A DNA stretch of 64,000 nt from Calliopsis andreniformis (lineage: Eukaryota; Arthropoda; Insecta; Hymenoptera; Andrenidae), in assembly GCF_051401765.1 (NCBI RefSeq), contig NC_135068.1:1860001-1924000 (forward strand), written 5' to 3'. The position numbers and the translations under genes are program-made. The notes under the pieces are model-generated. The model was not told the DNA's origin, did not search any database, and saw only the letters and a list, made by a program, of their open reading frames with translations. This document shows, in pieces, positions 41,480 through 52,059 of this stretch (the first letter of the stretch is position 1; every line of letters starts with the position of its first letter).

Positions 41480-44400
41480 TGGTAGACACCGGTTCCGAGA
41501 CGAATTTAATAAAGATCGGTGCGTTAAGGGACGAAGTCGTGGCTAATACAACAGACATCCTCAAAATTAGCGGTATCACGGAGGGACACGTGCATACCAT
41601 AGGATCGGTTAAAGTTAGTATTCTAGAGCATCCGATTACTTTTCATATCGTCCCAGATTCGTTCCCGATCAGGATGGACGGTATCCTGGGGACGGATTTT
41701 TGCAATCACAAAGCCGATGTCCTCTATACGCAGAGATGCGTCGAGTGGCATGGCCATCGAATTCCGTTCGCGAACGTCGAACACATCCAAGTCCCCGCGA
41801 GGACGTCATTTTGTATAGGAGTCGAAATCTTAAACCCGCACGTCCAGGAAGGCTACCTTCCTCGACTCGACGTCGAACCGGGAGTCTACCTGGGCGATGC
41901 ACTAGTAACAAATATCCACGGGCGTGGCTACACACGGTTAATTAACACAACCGAGGATATCCTCACTCTACCAATTCCCGCATCGCACATCGAGGAAGTT
42001 GACCTCATCGACTCTATCGGCACTGGTGACGAAGCCAGTCACCAGGTCTGCCACGCCACGTCGCAAGACGTTCATTCTAATTCAAAACTCTCTCGTTACG
42101 AAGAGATCTTTACGATGGTCAACCTCGCTCATCTCAATTCTGAGGAGGAAGAAAATGTACGTTCCCTCCTCCGTGCGAACACGGATTTGTTCTATCTCCC
42201 TGGAGACCGTCTGGGTAAAACGGACGTCCTCCGGCACACGATCCCAATGATCGACCACACTCCAGTTTCTGTGAAGCAGTACCGATATCCGCCAATCCAC
42301 AAGGAGGAAATCAAAGCCCAAGTAAATGATTTACTTGAGAATGAAATTATTAAGCCTTCTATGTCTCCTTACAACTCCCCCCTGTGGATTGTGCCCAAAA
42401 AACCCGACGCTCTAGGTAACAAACGTTGGCGTATGGTGATCGATTATAGGGGTTTAAACGAAAAATCAATTTCTGACGCATATCCGTTACCCAGTATAGC
42501 CGAAATTTTGGATCAGCTTGGTAATGCCAAATATTTTAGCGTTTTCGATCTCGCGAGCGGCTTCCATCAGATTGGAATGCACCCTGATGACGCACCAAAG
42601 ACCGCATTTTCCACGCCAGACGGCCACTACGATTTCGACCGCATGCCGTTTGGTCTGAAGAATGCGCCGTCCACTTTCCAGCGCCTGATGAATTCTGTCT
42701 TATCTGGCCTGCAGGGTTCAGAATTATTAGTTTACATTGACGACATCGTCTTATATGCAACGTCGCTCGAAGAGCATGAAGCCAAATTCCAGAAATTAGC
42801 AACGCGTCTAAGAAACGCAAATTTAAAACTGCAGCCAGAAAAGTGCGGATTTCTCCACAAGGAGGTCGTCTATTTAGGACACATTATCAGTGAGCATGGT
42901 GTGAGACCTGATCCCGGGAAAGTCCGAGCAGTGAAAGAGTTCCCTAGGCCGAAGTCACAGAAAAACATAAAACAATTTCTGGGACTCGCGGGCTACTATC
43001 GCCGGTTTATTCCTAAATTTTCCCATATTGCAAAACCATTAACCAATCTGCTCAAGGGTGACAAAAAGTCCGATTTTAAATGGACTGACGCGGAGGAAAG
43101 GTCTTTCATCACACTAAGAGACGCGCTCTGCGACGCACCGTTACTTCAATATCCCGATTTCTCACGAGAATTCAATATAACCACCGACGCGTCGGGCTAC
43201 GCGATCGGCGGAATTTTGAGTCAGGGTCCACCGGGCAAAGGCCTGCCCATCGCTTATACATCAAGGCTGCTTCGTGGGGCGGAGCTCAATTATTCCACTA
43301 TCGAGAAGGAATGTCTTGCAATAATTTACGCAGTGCAGTATTTTAGGCCATACGTGTACGGGCGTAAATTCTTGCTAATTACCGACCACAAACCCCTCGT
43401 CTGGATGCACTCCGTGAAAGATCCTACATCTCGTTTAGTGAGATGGCGGTTAAAACTCGCTGAGGATGAATACAAGGTGATCTACAAGACCGGTAAGACA
43501 AATGCAAACGCAGACGCGCTATCAAGAAATCCGATCCAAGCTCTTCCGCTTCAAATTAACTCTGATTCCTCTTCCGACACCCTATTCACTCCACTCCAAA
43601 CTTCGAGGACACCCAGTATATTGTCCAACGAGCAACCTAACCCCACTCAACTGGCGCCACGCGCCAGCAACACGACGCGTGCCGTCCACGCGCCGTCCGA
43701 CCCTCCGTCGCGTTCTATCTCCCTCGACAGCCTACATGACGAGACAGACGACGACACCGAATTAAATGACAACGCTGACAGTCCGTTAAACACAGATTCA
43801 TCCTCATCTGAACCGCTTTTCGAGTCAAACTCAATTCCATACGTGACACGTCGAAATCAAATGATCGAGACTCGTGACAAACTTACGATGCGAAACGACA
43901 ATCTCGCTTACTTCACTACCACAGAATCCGAACCCGTAGATACAGGGGCTAAAGAGCTGTTTTCCGCCGGAAATTACTACAAATTCGCTAACGCCTTCCT
44001 AAACCGTGCAAAAGTTTCGAAACATAACCAAAAATACAAAATCGCGCTTCCAGTAAAGGAAAGTAGTAGACAGCCAGCTAAGAAAGAAGACTTACTAGAG
44101 TGCATCAAATCCCTTTACGATGTCACTACGGAACTCCAACTAAAAACCTTTAGTATCGCCAAGTCATGTATAGATCCGCTATCTTGGGATATCACCCGCG
44201 ATTATCTCCGATCTGTTTTCGCTGATTCACAAGTAAAGATCATAGTCTGTGCTGGCCAAGTTCAAATTCCAGCAGCAGATAGGCGTTTAGATATTATCAT
44301 AGAAAACCACTCGTCCGCTTTCGGTGGCCATAAAGGCGTATCAAAAACCTACAAAAGAATCCGCGAGAGATATTTTTGGCCTAATTTAAAGCCCGATATA

Positions 44401-45321
44401 CAAAAATTCATCCAAAATTGCGCGAGTTGCCAACTACGAAAGCTAACCCGCGTCAAAACAAAGCAACCAATGTGTCTGACCGACACTCCAGGTTCAGCTT
44501 TCGACAAAATTTCAATGGATATCATGGGACCTCTACCGACTACTCCTACAAATTCCACCCACATTTTAACCATCCAAGACTTACTAACAAAATACTCCCT
44601 AGCCATCCCTCTCCAACGTACTACAGCCGTCGACATTGCCGACGCGTTTGTAAACAGCTTTATCTGTCGCTTTGGTGCGCCGAAGGCAATCCTTACCGAC
44701 CAAGGTTCAAACTTCATAAATGCACTTACCAGATCAATAGCAAAAAAATTCAAGATCACTCAGTTCAAAACCACTGCGTTTTACCCGCAAAGCAATGGGT
44801 CAATAGAACGGTCTCATCACGTTTTGGCGGAGTATCTAAAACACTTCATCGATAAAAACCAGGCATGGGATTCGTGGTTGGATCTAGCAATGTTCTCGTA
44901 CAATACAAGCGTCCACGAAGGAACTCTGTTCACTCCCCACGAATTAGTCTTCGGACGCCTGGCTCGACTTCCGTCAAGCGATCCGATCGCCGCCGAGACC
45001 AGCGATGAAACTTACTTAGCATATTTAAAAGAGTTAAGCGAGAAACTCTGTCAGACGACGCAACAGGCTCGTCAGAACTTAGATCAGGTAAAGCGCAGAT
45101 CGAAATCTTACTATGACCGTAAAACCAATGTCCAAAGTTTCGCCATAGGCGACCGTGTATACTTACTTAAAGAAACCAACAAGGGTAAATTCGATAATCA
45201 ATACACGGGCCCCTACGAAATCGTAGAAATACTAAGCCAATACAATGTACGCATTAGAATTAAGAATAGACTTAAAACAGTGCACGCGAACAAACTGAAA
45301 CTGTGCAAATCCTCTCAATAA
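41263..45321 (+). CDS. pol: Gypsy Pol: protease, RT, RNase H, integrase
   Basis: Open from the frameshift site; its first ATG is at 41479, which overlaps the gag stop as TAATG. Numbered from that ATG: protease DTGSE at ~3. RT has WRMVIDYRGLNEK, FSVFDLASGFHQI, and catalytic YIDD at ~419. RNase H has TTDASGYAIGG at ~568 and TDHKPL. Integrase has the HHCC zinc site (~940-985), Asp in SMDIMGPLP, Asp in LTDQGSNF and Glu in NGSIERSHH (~1110), then the C-terminal GPYEIVEIL domain. All catalytic residues are present and there are no stops. The protein cuts the polyprotein, copies RNA to DNA and integrates it. The true start is probably the frameshift product, because the protease N-terminus (PEFGYEAEL) lies before the ATG. 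Confidence 0.95.
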   Translation, partial: RPGPLASSASETRGSRRDYPNEERANRTDAEPTGQGPPVRVSAKIATVTLSTKSFVPSVRINAPEFGYEAELMVDTGSETNLIKIGALRDEVVANTTDILKISGITEGHVHTIGSVKVSILEHPITFHIVPDSFPIRMDGILGTDFCNHKADVLYTQRCVEWHGHRIPFANVEHIQVPARTSFCIGVEILNPHVQEGYLPRLDVEPGVYLGDALVTNIHGRGYTRLINTTEDILTLPIPASHIEEVDLIDSIGTGDEASHQVCHATSQDVHSNSKLSRYEEIFTMVNLAHLNSEEEENVRSLLRANTDLFYLPGDRLGKTDVLRHTIPMIDHTPVSVKQYRYPPIHKEEIKAQVNDLLENEIIKPSMSPYNSPLWIVPKKPDALGNKRWRMVIDYRGLNEKSISDAYPLPSIAEILDQLGNAKYFSVFDLASGFHQIGMHPDDAPKTAFSTPDGHYDFDRMPFGLKNAPSTFQRLMNSVLSGLQGSELLVYIDDIVLYATSLEEHEAKFQKLATRLRNANLKLQPEKCGFLHKEVVYLGHIISEHGVRPDPGKVRAVKEFPRPKSQKNIKQFLGLAGYYRRFIPKFSHIAKPLTNLLKGDKKSDFKWTDAEERSFITLRDALCDAPLLQYPDFSREFNITTDASGYAIGGILSQGPPGKGLPIAYTSRLLRGAELNYSTIEKECLAIIYAVQYFRPYVYGRKFLLITDHKPLVWMHSVKDPTSRLVRWRLKLAEDEYKVIYKTGKTNANADALSRNPIQALPLQINSDSSSDTLFTPLQTSRTPSILSNEQPNPTQLAPRASNTTRAVHAPSDPPSRSISLDSLHDETDDDTELNDNADSPLNTDSSSSEPLFESNSIPYVTRRNQMIETRDKLTMRNDNLAYFTTTESEPVDTGAKELFSAGNYYKFANAFLNRAKVSKHNQKYKIALPVKESSRQPAKKEDLLECIKSLYDVTTELQLKTFSIAKSCIDPLSWDITRDYLRSVFADSQVKIIVCAGQVQIPAADRRLDIIIENHSSAFGGHKGVSKTYKRIRERYFWPNLKPDIQKFIQNCASCQLRKLTRVKTKQPMCLTDTPGSAFDKISMDIMGPLPTTPTNSTHILTIQDLLTKYSLAIPLQRTTAVDIADAFVNSFICRFGAPKAILTDQGSNFINALTRSIAKKFKITQFKTTAFYPQSNGSIERSHHVLAEYLKHFIDKNQAWDSWLDLAMFSYNTSVHEGTLFTPHELVFGRLARLPSSDPIAAETSDETYLAYLKELSEKLCQTTQQARQNLDQVKRRSKSYYDRKTNVQSFAIGDRVYLLKETNKGKFDNQYTGPYEIVEILSQYNVRIRIKNRLKTVHANKLKLCKSSQ

Positions 45322-45499
45322 TCAAATCTCGTGATACGGTGATAACGAAACCCCAGACTTTGTGCGCGTCCCCTTCTCGCGAAGTACTCTTATCTCGCCC
45401 CTACCCACACGGACGTTCAACGCCGATAAGGAGCTGTATAAATCAGTGCACGGAGTGCCACTCGCCATCAGTTGACTACACGGACACAGTGAAGTGACA

Positions 45500-47176
45500 A
45501 TGTGTACAACGGCAATCTTACTAACCCTCGTCGCGTCAAGCCACGCACTAGTGGGATACGATTGCGGTGGTCAGGCATCCAATATCAGCACGCTATCGCT
45601 CCTCGGGGTCGGGAAATGTTCACCACCGGACATCGAGACGAAGAAGGAGGACAAATATGTGCAGCTACTTCAACTATCCGAGTACAATAATGCCGAAGTC
45701 CTGCAGTGTAAAATTGAAATCGACCGGACCATCTACCACTGTGGTATGCACTCGCATACATCAGTCGTACACAACGGCCGACGCATTTACCTGCATCCAA
45801 CGTCATTACAACTCTGCAAGCAGCTACACTCAACCGGGATGATGTCTTTGGGCTATTCTACCCAGATCACCGGCATACGCACTAACTCCACAGACTCCAG
45901 AAGCCTCACGCTGGCAGGTACACTCTCCCTGGACGGGTCATGCACCGGCAGTCAATTCAGCGATCCCTATGGCACTTGGGACAGTGTAGTGGTACAGGCA
46001 AATGTCCAGATCACGCTTCAGTCTTACCAAGCCATGGTAAAGCTGGCATCGGACCAGATAATATTACGGTCCGGCACGCACTGCATTGCCTCCGATGGCT
46101 ACTGCCAGGACCCAGACAACGGTGACACCTTCTCGGCTACTGCACCCACCGACAGCTGTAACGTCAACTCTTACGACGTCCTATACGAGGGACCAGCCGT
46201 TAAGCTAACCTCGAGCGGACAGGAGGAGTCCCCCATTATCTACACCGTAGTATCACAAGAAACGACCTTCGCGTTGACTAGGACCATGGAGTTCACAGTT
46301 TGCGGATATCACATCTTCAAGACGGAGCACCCAAAGTTATTCATTTTCGAGACGACCGCGGCTAATACCTTCAAGGCCAAGGCAAGAATCGAAGTGAATA
46401 ACCTGGACATTTTCTCTTACGTGAATTCTAAGTTTATTTACGTCGAGAAGCACCTCAAGACACAGATGACGCAGCTCTACAGGGACATCGTCCAACAGAA
46501 GTGCGCTTTAGAGAAGCAGATTCTAAAGAACGCACTCACCCTCGCAAGCACCGCACCAGACGAAATGGCCTACGCCCTGACGAAAAGTCCTGGATTTATG
46601 GCCATCGCAGCTGGTGAAGTCATCCACTTGGTGAAATGTGTTCCAGTCGAAATCAGGATCCGGAAAACCGAAAACTGTTATGTGGAATTTCCTGTGTCTT
46701 ATAACAACGGTACCTATTTCCTCACGCCACGAAGCCATATAATCACACGCAAAGGCACAGTCAGAGACTGCAACCCGCTACTCCCTGTGATGTACCTCCT
46801 CAACGGGATCTGGTACAAACTCTCACCAAACCCAATCGAGAGTATATCACCCCCGGAGATACAGCCTTTAACGAGAAACAACTGGAAGTATACTAATCCC
46901 GGATACTTAGCATCCAGCGGAATATACTCTACCCAGGACCTCGACAAACTCCGGGATCACATCATGTTTCCAATGGAAAAACAAGCCACGCTTCACACCC
47001 TAGCACGCGGAGCGATGGGCTATCAATCTAATCAATCCCTCAAGGCAGCATCAGCCTCTTCAATCTCATGGACGAAGCATCCCTCGAGAAAATCGCCGAA
47101 TCCACGGGCCATAAACTTTGGCAGTGGTTCGTCTCGTTCGGATCCTTCAGCGCAGGACTCATGGGAGTCTACATAG
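45500..47176 (+). CDS. Env-like glycoprotein, C-terminal anchor out of frame
   Basis: The ORF starts at ATG 45500 and has 558 codons. Residues 1-~18 form a signal peptide ending SSHA, followed by GYDCGGQASNISTLSLL. It has many Cys and several N-glycosylation sites. The GYDC...N-x-T/S...SLL...VG-C start is what I know from chuvirus-like (Jingchuvirales) glycoproteins captured by arthropod LTR elements (moderate confidence). The usual Gypsy class-I furin site is not seen. The last ~45 residues of this frame are low-complexity. The membrane anchor is in the -1 frame at 47032-47499, so a frameshift lies near 47021-47040 and this copy would not be anchored as it stands. It is presumably made from a spliced mRNA. 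Confidence 0.75.
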   Translation: MCTTAILLTLVASSHALVGYDCGGQASNISTLSLLGVGKCSPPDIETKKEDKYVQLLQLSEYNNAEVLQCKIEIDRTIYHCGMHSHTSVVHNGRRIYLHPTSLQLCKQLHSTGMMSLGYSTQITGIRTNSTDSRSLTLAGTLSLDGSCTGSQFSDPYGTWDSVVVQANVQITLQSYQAMVKLASDQIILRSGTHCIASDGYCQDPDNGDTFSATAPTDSCNVNSYDVLYEGPAVKLTSSGQEESPIIYTVVSQETTFALTRTMEFTVCGYHIFKTEHPKLFIFETTAANTFKAKARIEVNNLDIFSYVNSKFIYVEKHLKTQMTQLYRDIVQQKCALEKQILKNALTLASTAPDEMAYALTKSPGFMAIAAGEVIHLVKCVPVEIRIRKTENCYVEFPVSYNNGTYFLTPRSHIITRKGTVRDCNPLLPVMYLLNGIWYKLSPNPIESISPPEIQPLTRNNWKYTNPGYLASSGIYSTQDLDKLRDHIMFPMEKQATLHTLARGAMGYQSNQSLKAASASSISWTKHPSRKSPNPRAINFGSGSSRSDPSAQDSWEST

Positions 47177-47499
47177 CGATCAGACTCTTCAAGCTCATCG
47201 TGGACACTGTAATCCATGCATATGCCCTCCATGCAATCTACGGATGGAGTCTCCACCTCATCGCAGCCGTCTGGGCCTCGGTGACCAACTTCCTTCTTCA
47301 CATGGCACATCCAGCTTCGCAGCAGAAACGCCAACCCGAAGACCCCGAAGCCGCATCGAGTGTTGCCCCCACAGTGTCACAAAGCCCCGTAAAACCCCCT
47401 GAACGTGTGATAAACCCTCACAGTGTGCGCGAAATAGACATTCCCCAAAGACTAGATAGGTTAACTTATAGAGATATAAGCAGCCGCCTAGACTTGTAA
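47032..47499 (+). pseudogene. Env-like glycoprotein C-terminus with membrane segment
   Basis: This frame opens after TAA at 47029-47031. It reads SLFNLMDEASLEKIAEST and then a strongly hydrophobic stretch (WFVSFGSFSAGLMGVYIAI, 47125-47181), a second hydrophobic part and a polar tail. It fits the missing anchor and cytoplasmic tail of the upstream glycoprotein. ATG 47068 is unlikely to be a real start. Confidence 0.65.
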
Positions 47500-47561
47500 G
47501 TCTTCGCAACCACACCATACCCTCATAAGGAGATTTTGGCCACGCCAAAATTCCTTTTCCT

Positions 47562-47571
47562 GGGGGGGAGG
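47562..47571 (+). other. Polypurine tract
   Basis: GGGGGGGAGG directly before the 3' LTR; the primer site for plus-strand DNA. Confidence 0.85.
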
Positions 47572-48343
47572 TGTCACGTCCCCGTATACACCGCAGTGCA
47601 TACGCGGCCCTGTAGCTTATAAGATTATATTGTAATCGTTTAGCGTTTATCACGTCTCCGTATACACAATAGTGTATATGCGGCCCTGTAACATATAATA
47701 TGTCGCAACGAATATTATCATCATTTAGCATAAGTCGAGTCACGAGAGATTAGCCACCGGGCGCCAAAACAGGTGCATCACCGCGCGAGTATCTCACTCA
47801 GACGATGACTCACCGCGCGACGCCACTTAGCGGCGAAAACAAGTGCGTCACCGCTAAGTTGGGCAAAGCAGCTCACCCGATGAGTCATCGCTCGAGCGTA
47901 CGCACCGCCGGGTGCCCTCTCTACGCACGCGCCGAGCGTCCCTTCCACTGAGGCGCGCTCTCCCCACTCCGATAATGTGCGCGGCAGAGCTGCGCGTGAG
48001 GCTACCTCAGTGCATGCGGAGGGCTCCCCAAGTCAGTTCTACACCGAGCATCGATTTGACAGGAGCTACTAGCTCCAGAGCCCCTGAGCTCTCACCGTTT
48101 CTTATACCAGTGTCTCAATCTAGTACTTAGTACCTCTATTCCATTCTTGTATTCGATATTCTTAAGAAGTATCCTAGATTAAGTGTTTTGTACGTTTATT
48201 GACATTCATATTCTTTTATATAAAATATATATTGTTAATCGAGTTCTAAAAAAAAAAATTAGAGATTAAATTCCTCGTTACGCCGGGATCGGGCGCGAAC
48301 GCAAAATTATATTTTTGTAATAGCCGGGACCCGCGACGTGACA
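47572..48343 (+). repeat. Gypsy 3' LTR
   Basis: 772 bp. Differences from the 5' LTR seen by eye are CTCGACG/CGCGACG (39385 region), GGGACCGG/GGGATCGG (39857 region) and one A fewer in the A-run. Confidence 0.95.
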
Positions 48344-48347
48344 CAAG

Positions 48348-49985
48348 TCATAACTCCGTCATTATTGTATTTACGAAAAAAGGCCAAAGGAGAAAGATAA
48401 ATGGTTCGAGGAGCACTACAACTGTAGGCCTTTAAATTTTGTTTAGATGCAGCAGTGCATGTGCAACTAACAATTGCAGCATTTATCCACTCAAATTCCT
48501 AATTAGGGAGGAAAGATTTTCATCTGTACATTGACCTAGACGTCTATTAGGGAACCAAATGGATTCACAAACGCTAATGACCGAAAAACATTTCACCCGA
48601 TTTGGAAGCAGCTGCACCGCTGGATTTTTCTGAACTTCAGCACAAGGCTAATGAATTCATATCCAACACCAGAGAAAATCTCACTTATTCCCGATCTCAT
48701 TAAGTGCATTTTGTTTCAGCTGATTGCGAACCAATAACTGCAACTAGCAAATTGCTATCTGACTTACACATAGGAAATTTTGAATATATGCAATCAGTAA
48801 AACCAACAATAGGTCAAGTATTAATTATACTGTTCAACAAATTTTGACTTTTTTTCGATTTTGTAAACGTGAATAAACATTTCTTATAGATTTCGACGTG
48901 CTGATTACGAATCTGCAAACCGTTTTTTTTCCAGAACGTACAGTTTTTGAAAAAATCAATTTTGAAAAAAATGACAAATTTTCAACTTTGGGATTTTTCT
49001 GTGCTTTTGCCGTAGTAGTTATTTAGTTGCTCTTTGCAGAAAATGATTCTGTGGACTCTCCCGAATAAAATAATATAAATAGTTATTAGATTATAAACAT
49101 CGAAATAGGTTTAAATAACAATTAAAGTGAAAAGGACACCCAAAACGCACCCATTTTTGCTGATATTTTTCACTTTATTTCAAAAAGTAAGGGTCTAGGA
49201 AAAAATTTGACTATACCACGCGATAGTGCAAACCTTTCCACTAAGGAAAGCATCAAGCGAATGTTCAAAATTATTTTTGTTTTCAATATAGAAATAAAAT
49301 AGTTTGGCGAAACGCGCGGCGGCGGCAGTGATACTCAATGACGTCAATGCGTATAGGGTCCGCGGAACGGCAGGCGATAGGCGAGGCGTCCACCGGCGCG
49401 CGCCGCCGTCATTGAGTACCACTGACATGGCAGAAAATCACTGTATTGGTGATCCACGAAGGATCCTGCCTGTCCTGATTTCCGTGATCGATCACTCTTC
49501 GCCGACAAGTTGCGAGGTGCGTGACGGGAGACCGTGGGTTAATTACATTCTTTCCTCCTTCCTCTCTTTTTTTCTGTTGTTCTTTCCTCAATTATAAATT
49601 GTTTCGAGTATAGATTCACGAGAGTGAATGGACTCAATCGCCCACGTAAAATTCTGTAATCTGTTCGGATAAAACCATAGTTCAATTTGAAATTTAACTC
49701 TTTAAACATTCCGCATGTGCTCTCTTTTCTCTTTTACAGTATTATCAGCATTTACAGTCTACACTACAACCTTCTGCAACTCATATAACGACAAGGTATA
49801 TCTCAAGGACTTGATTTGGTTTATGATTGGACTTGACTTCGGGAAAAGATTAATTGCGTTGATTTCTTCAACTGCGTGAATCTTTTCAGTATTATCTGGT
49901 TTTGATTTATATATAATTTGATTGTCTGGAATTGTCTTCATATTCTTCTGTATTGATTGTACATTAATTTCTCTTCAAATTATTG
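48348..49985. other. No gene recognised
   Basis: AT-rich, 1.6 kb, with only short frames. It contains a short hairpin at 49326-49424 within a GC-rich island (49310-49430). It may be ordinary host intergenic DNA; no element ends were found. Confidence 0.5.
49326..49424. repeat. Short inverted repeat
   Basis: CAGTGATACTCAATGACG (49326-49343) and its reverse complement with one mismatch (49407-49424). It could be a tiny MITE with CAGTG ends; no clear target duplication. Confidence 0.5.
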
Positions 49986-50665
49986 TACAGGGTGTCACAA
50001 AATTATATGTCATGACCACCATAGCGTGATTCTACACCTACGATTTGGTGGAAATTGACATAAAAAACTCCCCGCAAAATTGACCTCGACCTTAACAATC
50101 AAGGTCAAAAAACAAAATTTTTTTTGTTTAAACGTGTTCTACTGGTCATAAGGACCAACTTTGTGAAAGAAACTATGGGTCGCATCTCAACCGTTCTCTT
50201 AAAAAATGATGTTGCATTTCTTATAATGTTTGTAGCTTCTTTGTTCATAATGTTCTTTCATTCTGTAGTTAAGGAAATAGGAGTATCATGATTCTGATAA
50301 TTTCATACCCAACGAGATAGCTTACTGATGATACCCGCCGAATGTTGTCATGCGAAATATTTTGATTGAGACGACTACGACCATATAGCTGATAGTTTTT
50401 CATACGATTCATTATCGCGGCTAATATTGACGATTTAGTCTTTCGTAAGCACGTAATTGAGACCCATGCTTTCCAGAAAATATTTAAATTTTCGGCACAT
50501 GTTACGTGCTATTGACGAAGCAGCAGGGAACTACGTGTTAGCTCGGAAAATATTATATATAGAAATGTAGTGCGAATTAATGGAAGGCGATTACGTCCGG
50601 CAGAAATTCCAGATCGACGCGATTTTCAATGACTAGATGAACAATTTGGTGACCAAGAAGTTATA

Positions 50666-51740
50666 TTGCGGAATCTCAATCCTCATCGAGGGGCAGGACG
50701 ACCCCGCAGTCATTGGCGTAAAGAGGAACAAGTCATCGCTCTTGTTCGAGCGTTTCCACTAATGGGTTTACGCAATATAGCTCGACGAGTAGGATTGAGT
50801 CATGAGACGTTGCGACGAATAATTCGAAGAAAAGGTTTACGACCTTATAAGATTCGCCGTGTTCAAGCACTTTATCCAAATGATTATGCTGCTCGACGAA
50901 GTTTTTGTTCTTGGGTGCTACACAAATTGGAAAATGAACAACACTTTCTAGAACGCGGTTATTTTCCGACGAATGTAGTTTCTCAAGTAGTAGCATTCTT
51001 AATCAACAAAATGCCAGGATTTGGGCTTATAGAAATCCACACGCAATGGTTCAAAGATTTAATCAAGGACGGTTCTCCATTAACGTATGGGCAGGAATAA
51101 TTGGAAATTATATTATTGGCCCAATTTATTTACCTACACGGATGACAAGTGCAACATATTTGCACTTTCTCCGATCGCGTTTCTTAAGTGAACTGCAGCC
51201 AAATTATACCACGACATAGACGTCACTCCATCAATTTCATGCATGATGGTGCTCCTCCTCATTACAGTCAACCGGTTCGCCAATGTTTAAATAACATATT
51301 TGGATCGCGGTGGATAGGACGTAGACCCGCACCACACGTATGGCCTCCACGTTCACCAGACTTAACACCACTGGATTTTTTCCTTTGGGGTGCAGTGAAA
51401 GACATTGTTTATCGCTCAGGTCAACAGTTCAGATCAGTTGATAAATTAAAACATCGAATTGAAGAAGCTTTTAATTATCTTCGATCAATTTCCAATCTTG
51501 GTGGGAAAATTCGCCGAAACCTGGAAGTTCGTTTGCGGGAGTGTATGAACCGCAGAGGTGGACATATTGAAGCTGGACAGCAGGCACGACTTCTTCGAAT
51601 AATCCGAACTAATGGTGGAATTTTGTGGGTGTGGAGAAGACACATAAACCGAATAGAATCAGTATCTCAAAAGTTATGTTTATGTCATGCAAAAATTTTA
51701 ATTATTGCACAAATTTCACAGCATTCCTTAAGAAAATTTT
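50666..51740 (+). pseudogene. IS630/Tc1-mariner-like transposase, frameshifted
   Basis: The N-terminal DNA-binding part has GAGRPRSHWRKEEQVIALV and ARRVGLSHETLRRIIRRKGL. A 1-bp deletion near 50961 (GCGGTTATT here, GCGTGTTATT in the inverted copy) shifts the frame before the first catalytic motif. Further on, in other frames, INVWAGIIGNYIIGPIYLP precedes the second Asp block HDGAPPHYSQPVRQCLN and the Glu/Asp block PRSPDLTPLDFFLWGAVKDIVY. The C-terminal part from 51236 is open. It resembles the insect transposases often seen with an extra N-terminal domain (DUF4817-like), an inference. It is inactive through the frameshift and at least one stop near 51218. Confidence 0.75.
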
Positions 51741-51837
51741 AGTCGCCAGCAATTGTTCAGCTGATCTGAGATGTTGGCTTGCAGTTCACTTAAGGAACGA
51801 GATCGAAGAAAGTGCAAACTGTCATCCGCGTCACTTG

Positions 51838-52059
51838 CGTCTGATTAAATCTTTGAACCATTGCGTATAGATATCTATAAGCCCAAATTCTGGCATTTTG
51901 TTGATTAAGGATACTACTACTTGAGAAACTACATTCGTCGGAAAATAACACGCGTTCTAGAAAGTGTTGTTCATTTTCCAATTTGCGTAGCACCCAAGAA
52001 CAAAAACTTTGTCGAGCAGCATAATCACTTGGATAAAGTGCTTGAACACGGGGAAGCAT
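51838..52059 (-). repeat. Inverted partial copy of the same transposase
   Basis: The reverse complement of 51838-52050 matches 50857-51065 at about 93-95% by eye. On the minus strand it reads VQALYPSDYAARQSFCSWVL...VLFSDECSFSSSS, keeping the frame that the plus-strand copy lost. The arms are about 0.8 kb apart. Confidence 0.85.

Larger units (their letters stand above)
39140..48343 (+). mobile_element. Near-complete Gypsy retroelement with env-like gene, 9.2 kb
   Basis: Two LTRs (39140-39912 and 47572-48343) flank, in order, a primer-binding site, gag, pol, an env-like gene and a polypurine tract. Target duplication CAAG is at 39136-39139 and 48344-48347. Domain order protease, RT, RNase H, integrase defines the Gypsy (Metaviridae) type. 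The LTRs differ by about two substitutions and one base in an A-run, so the insertion is recent. Confidence 0.95.

Noticed and set aside
47068..47499. Independent small membrane protein gene
   Set aside because: The frame is open upstream of the ATG and reads as the continuation of the env-like protein, so a frameshifted C-terminus is the simpler reading.
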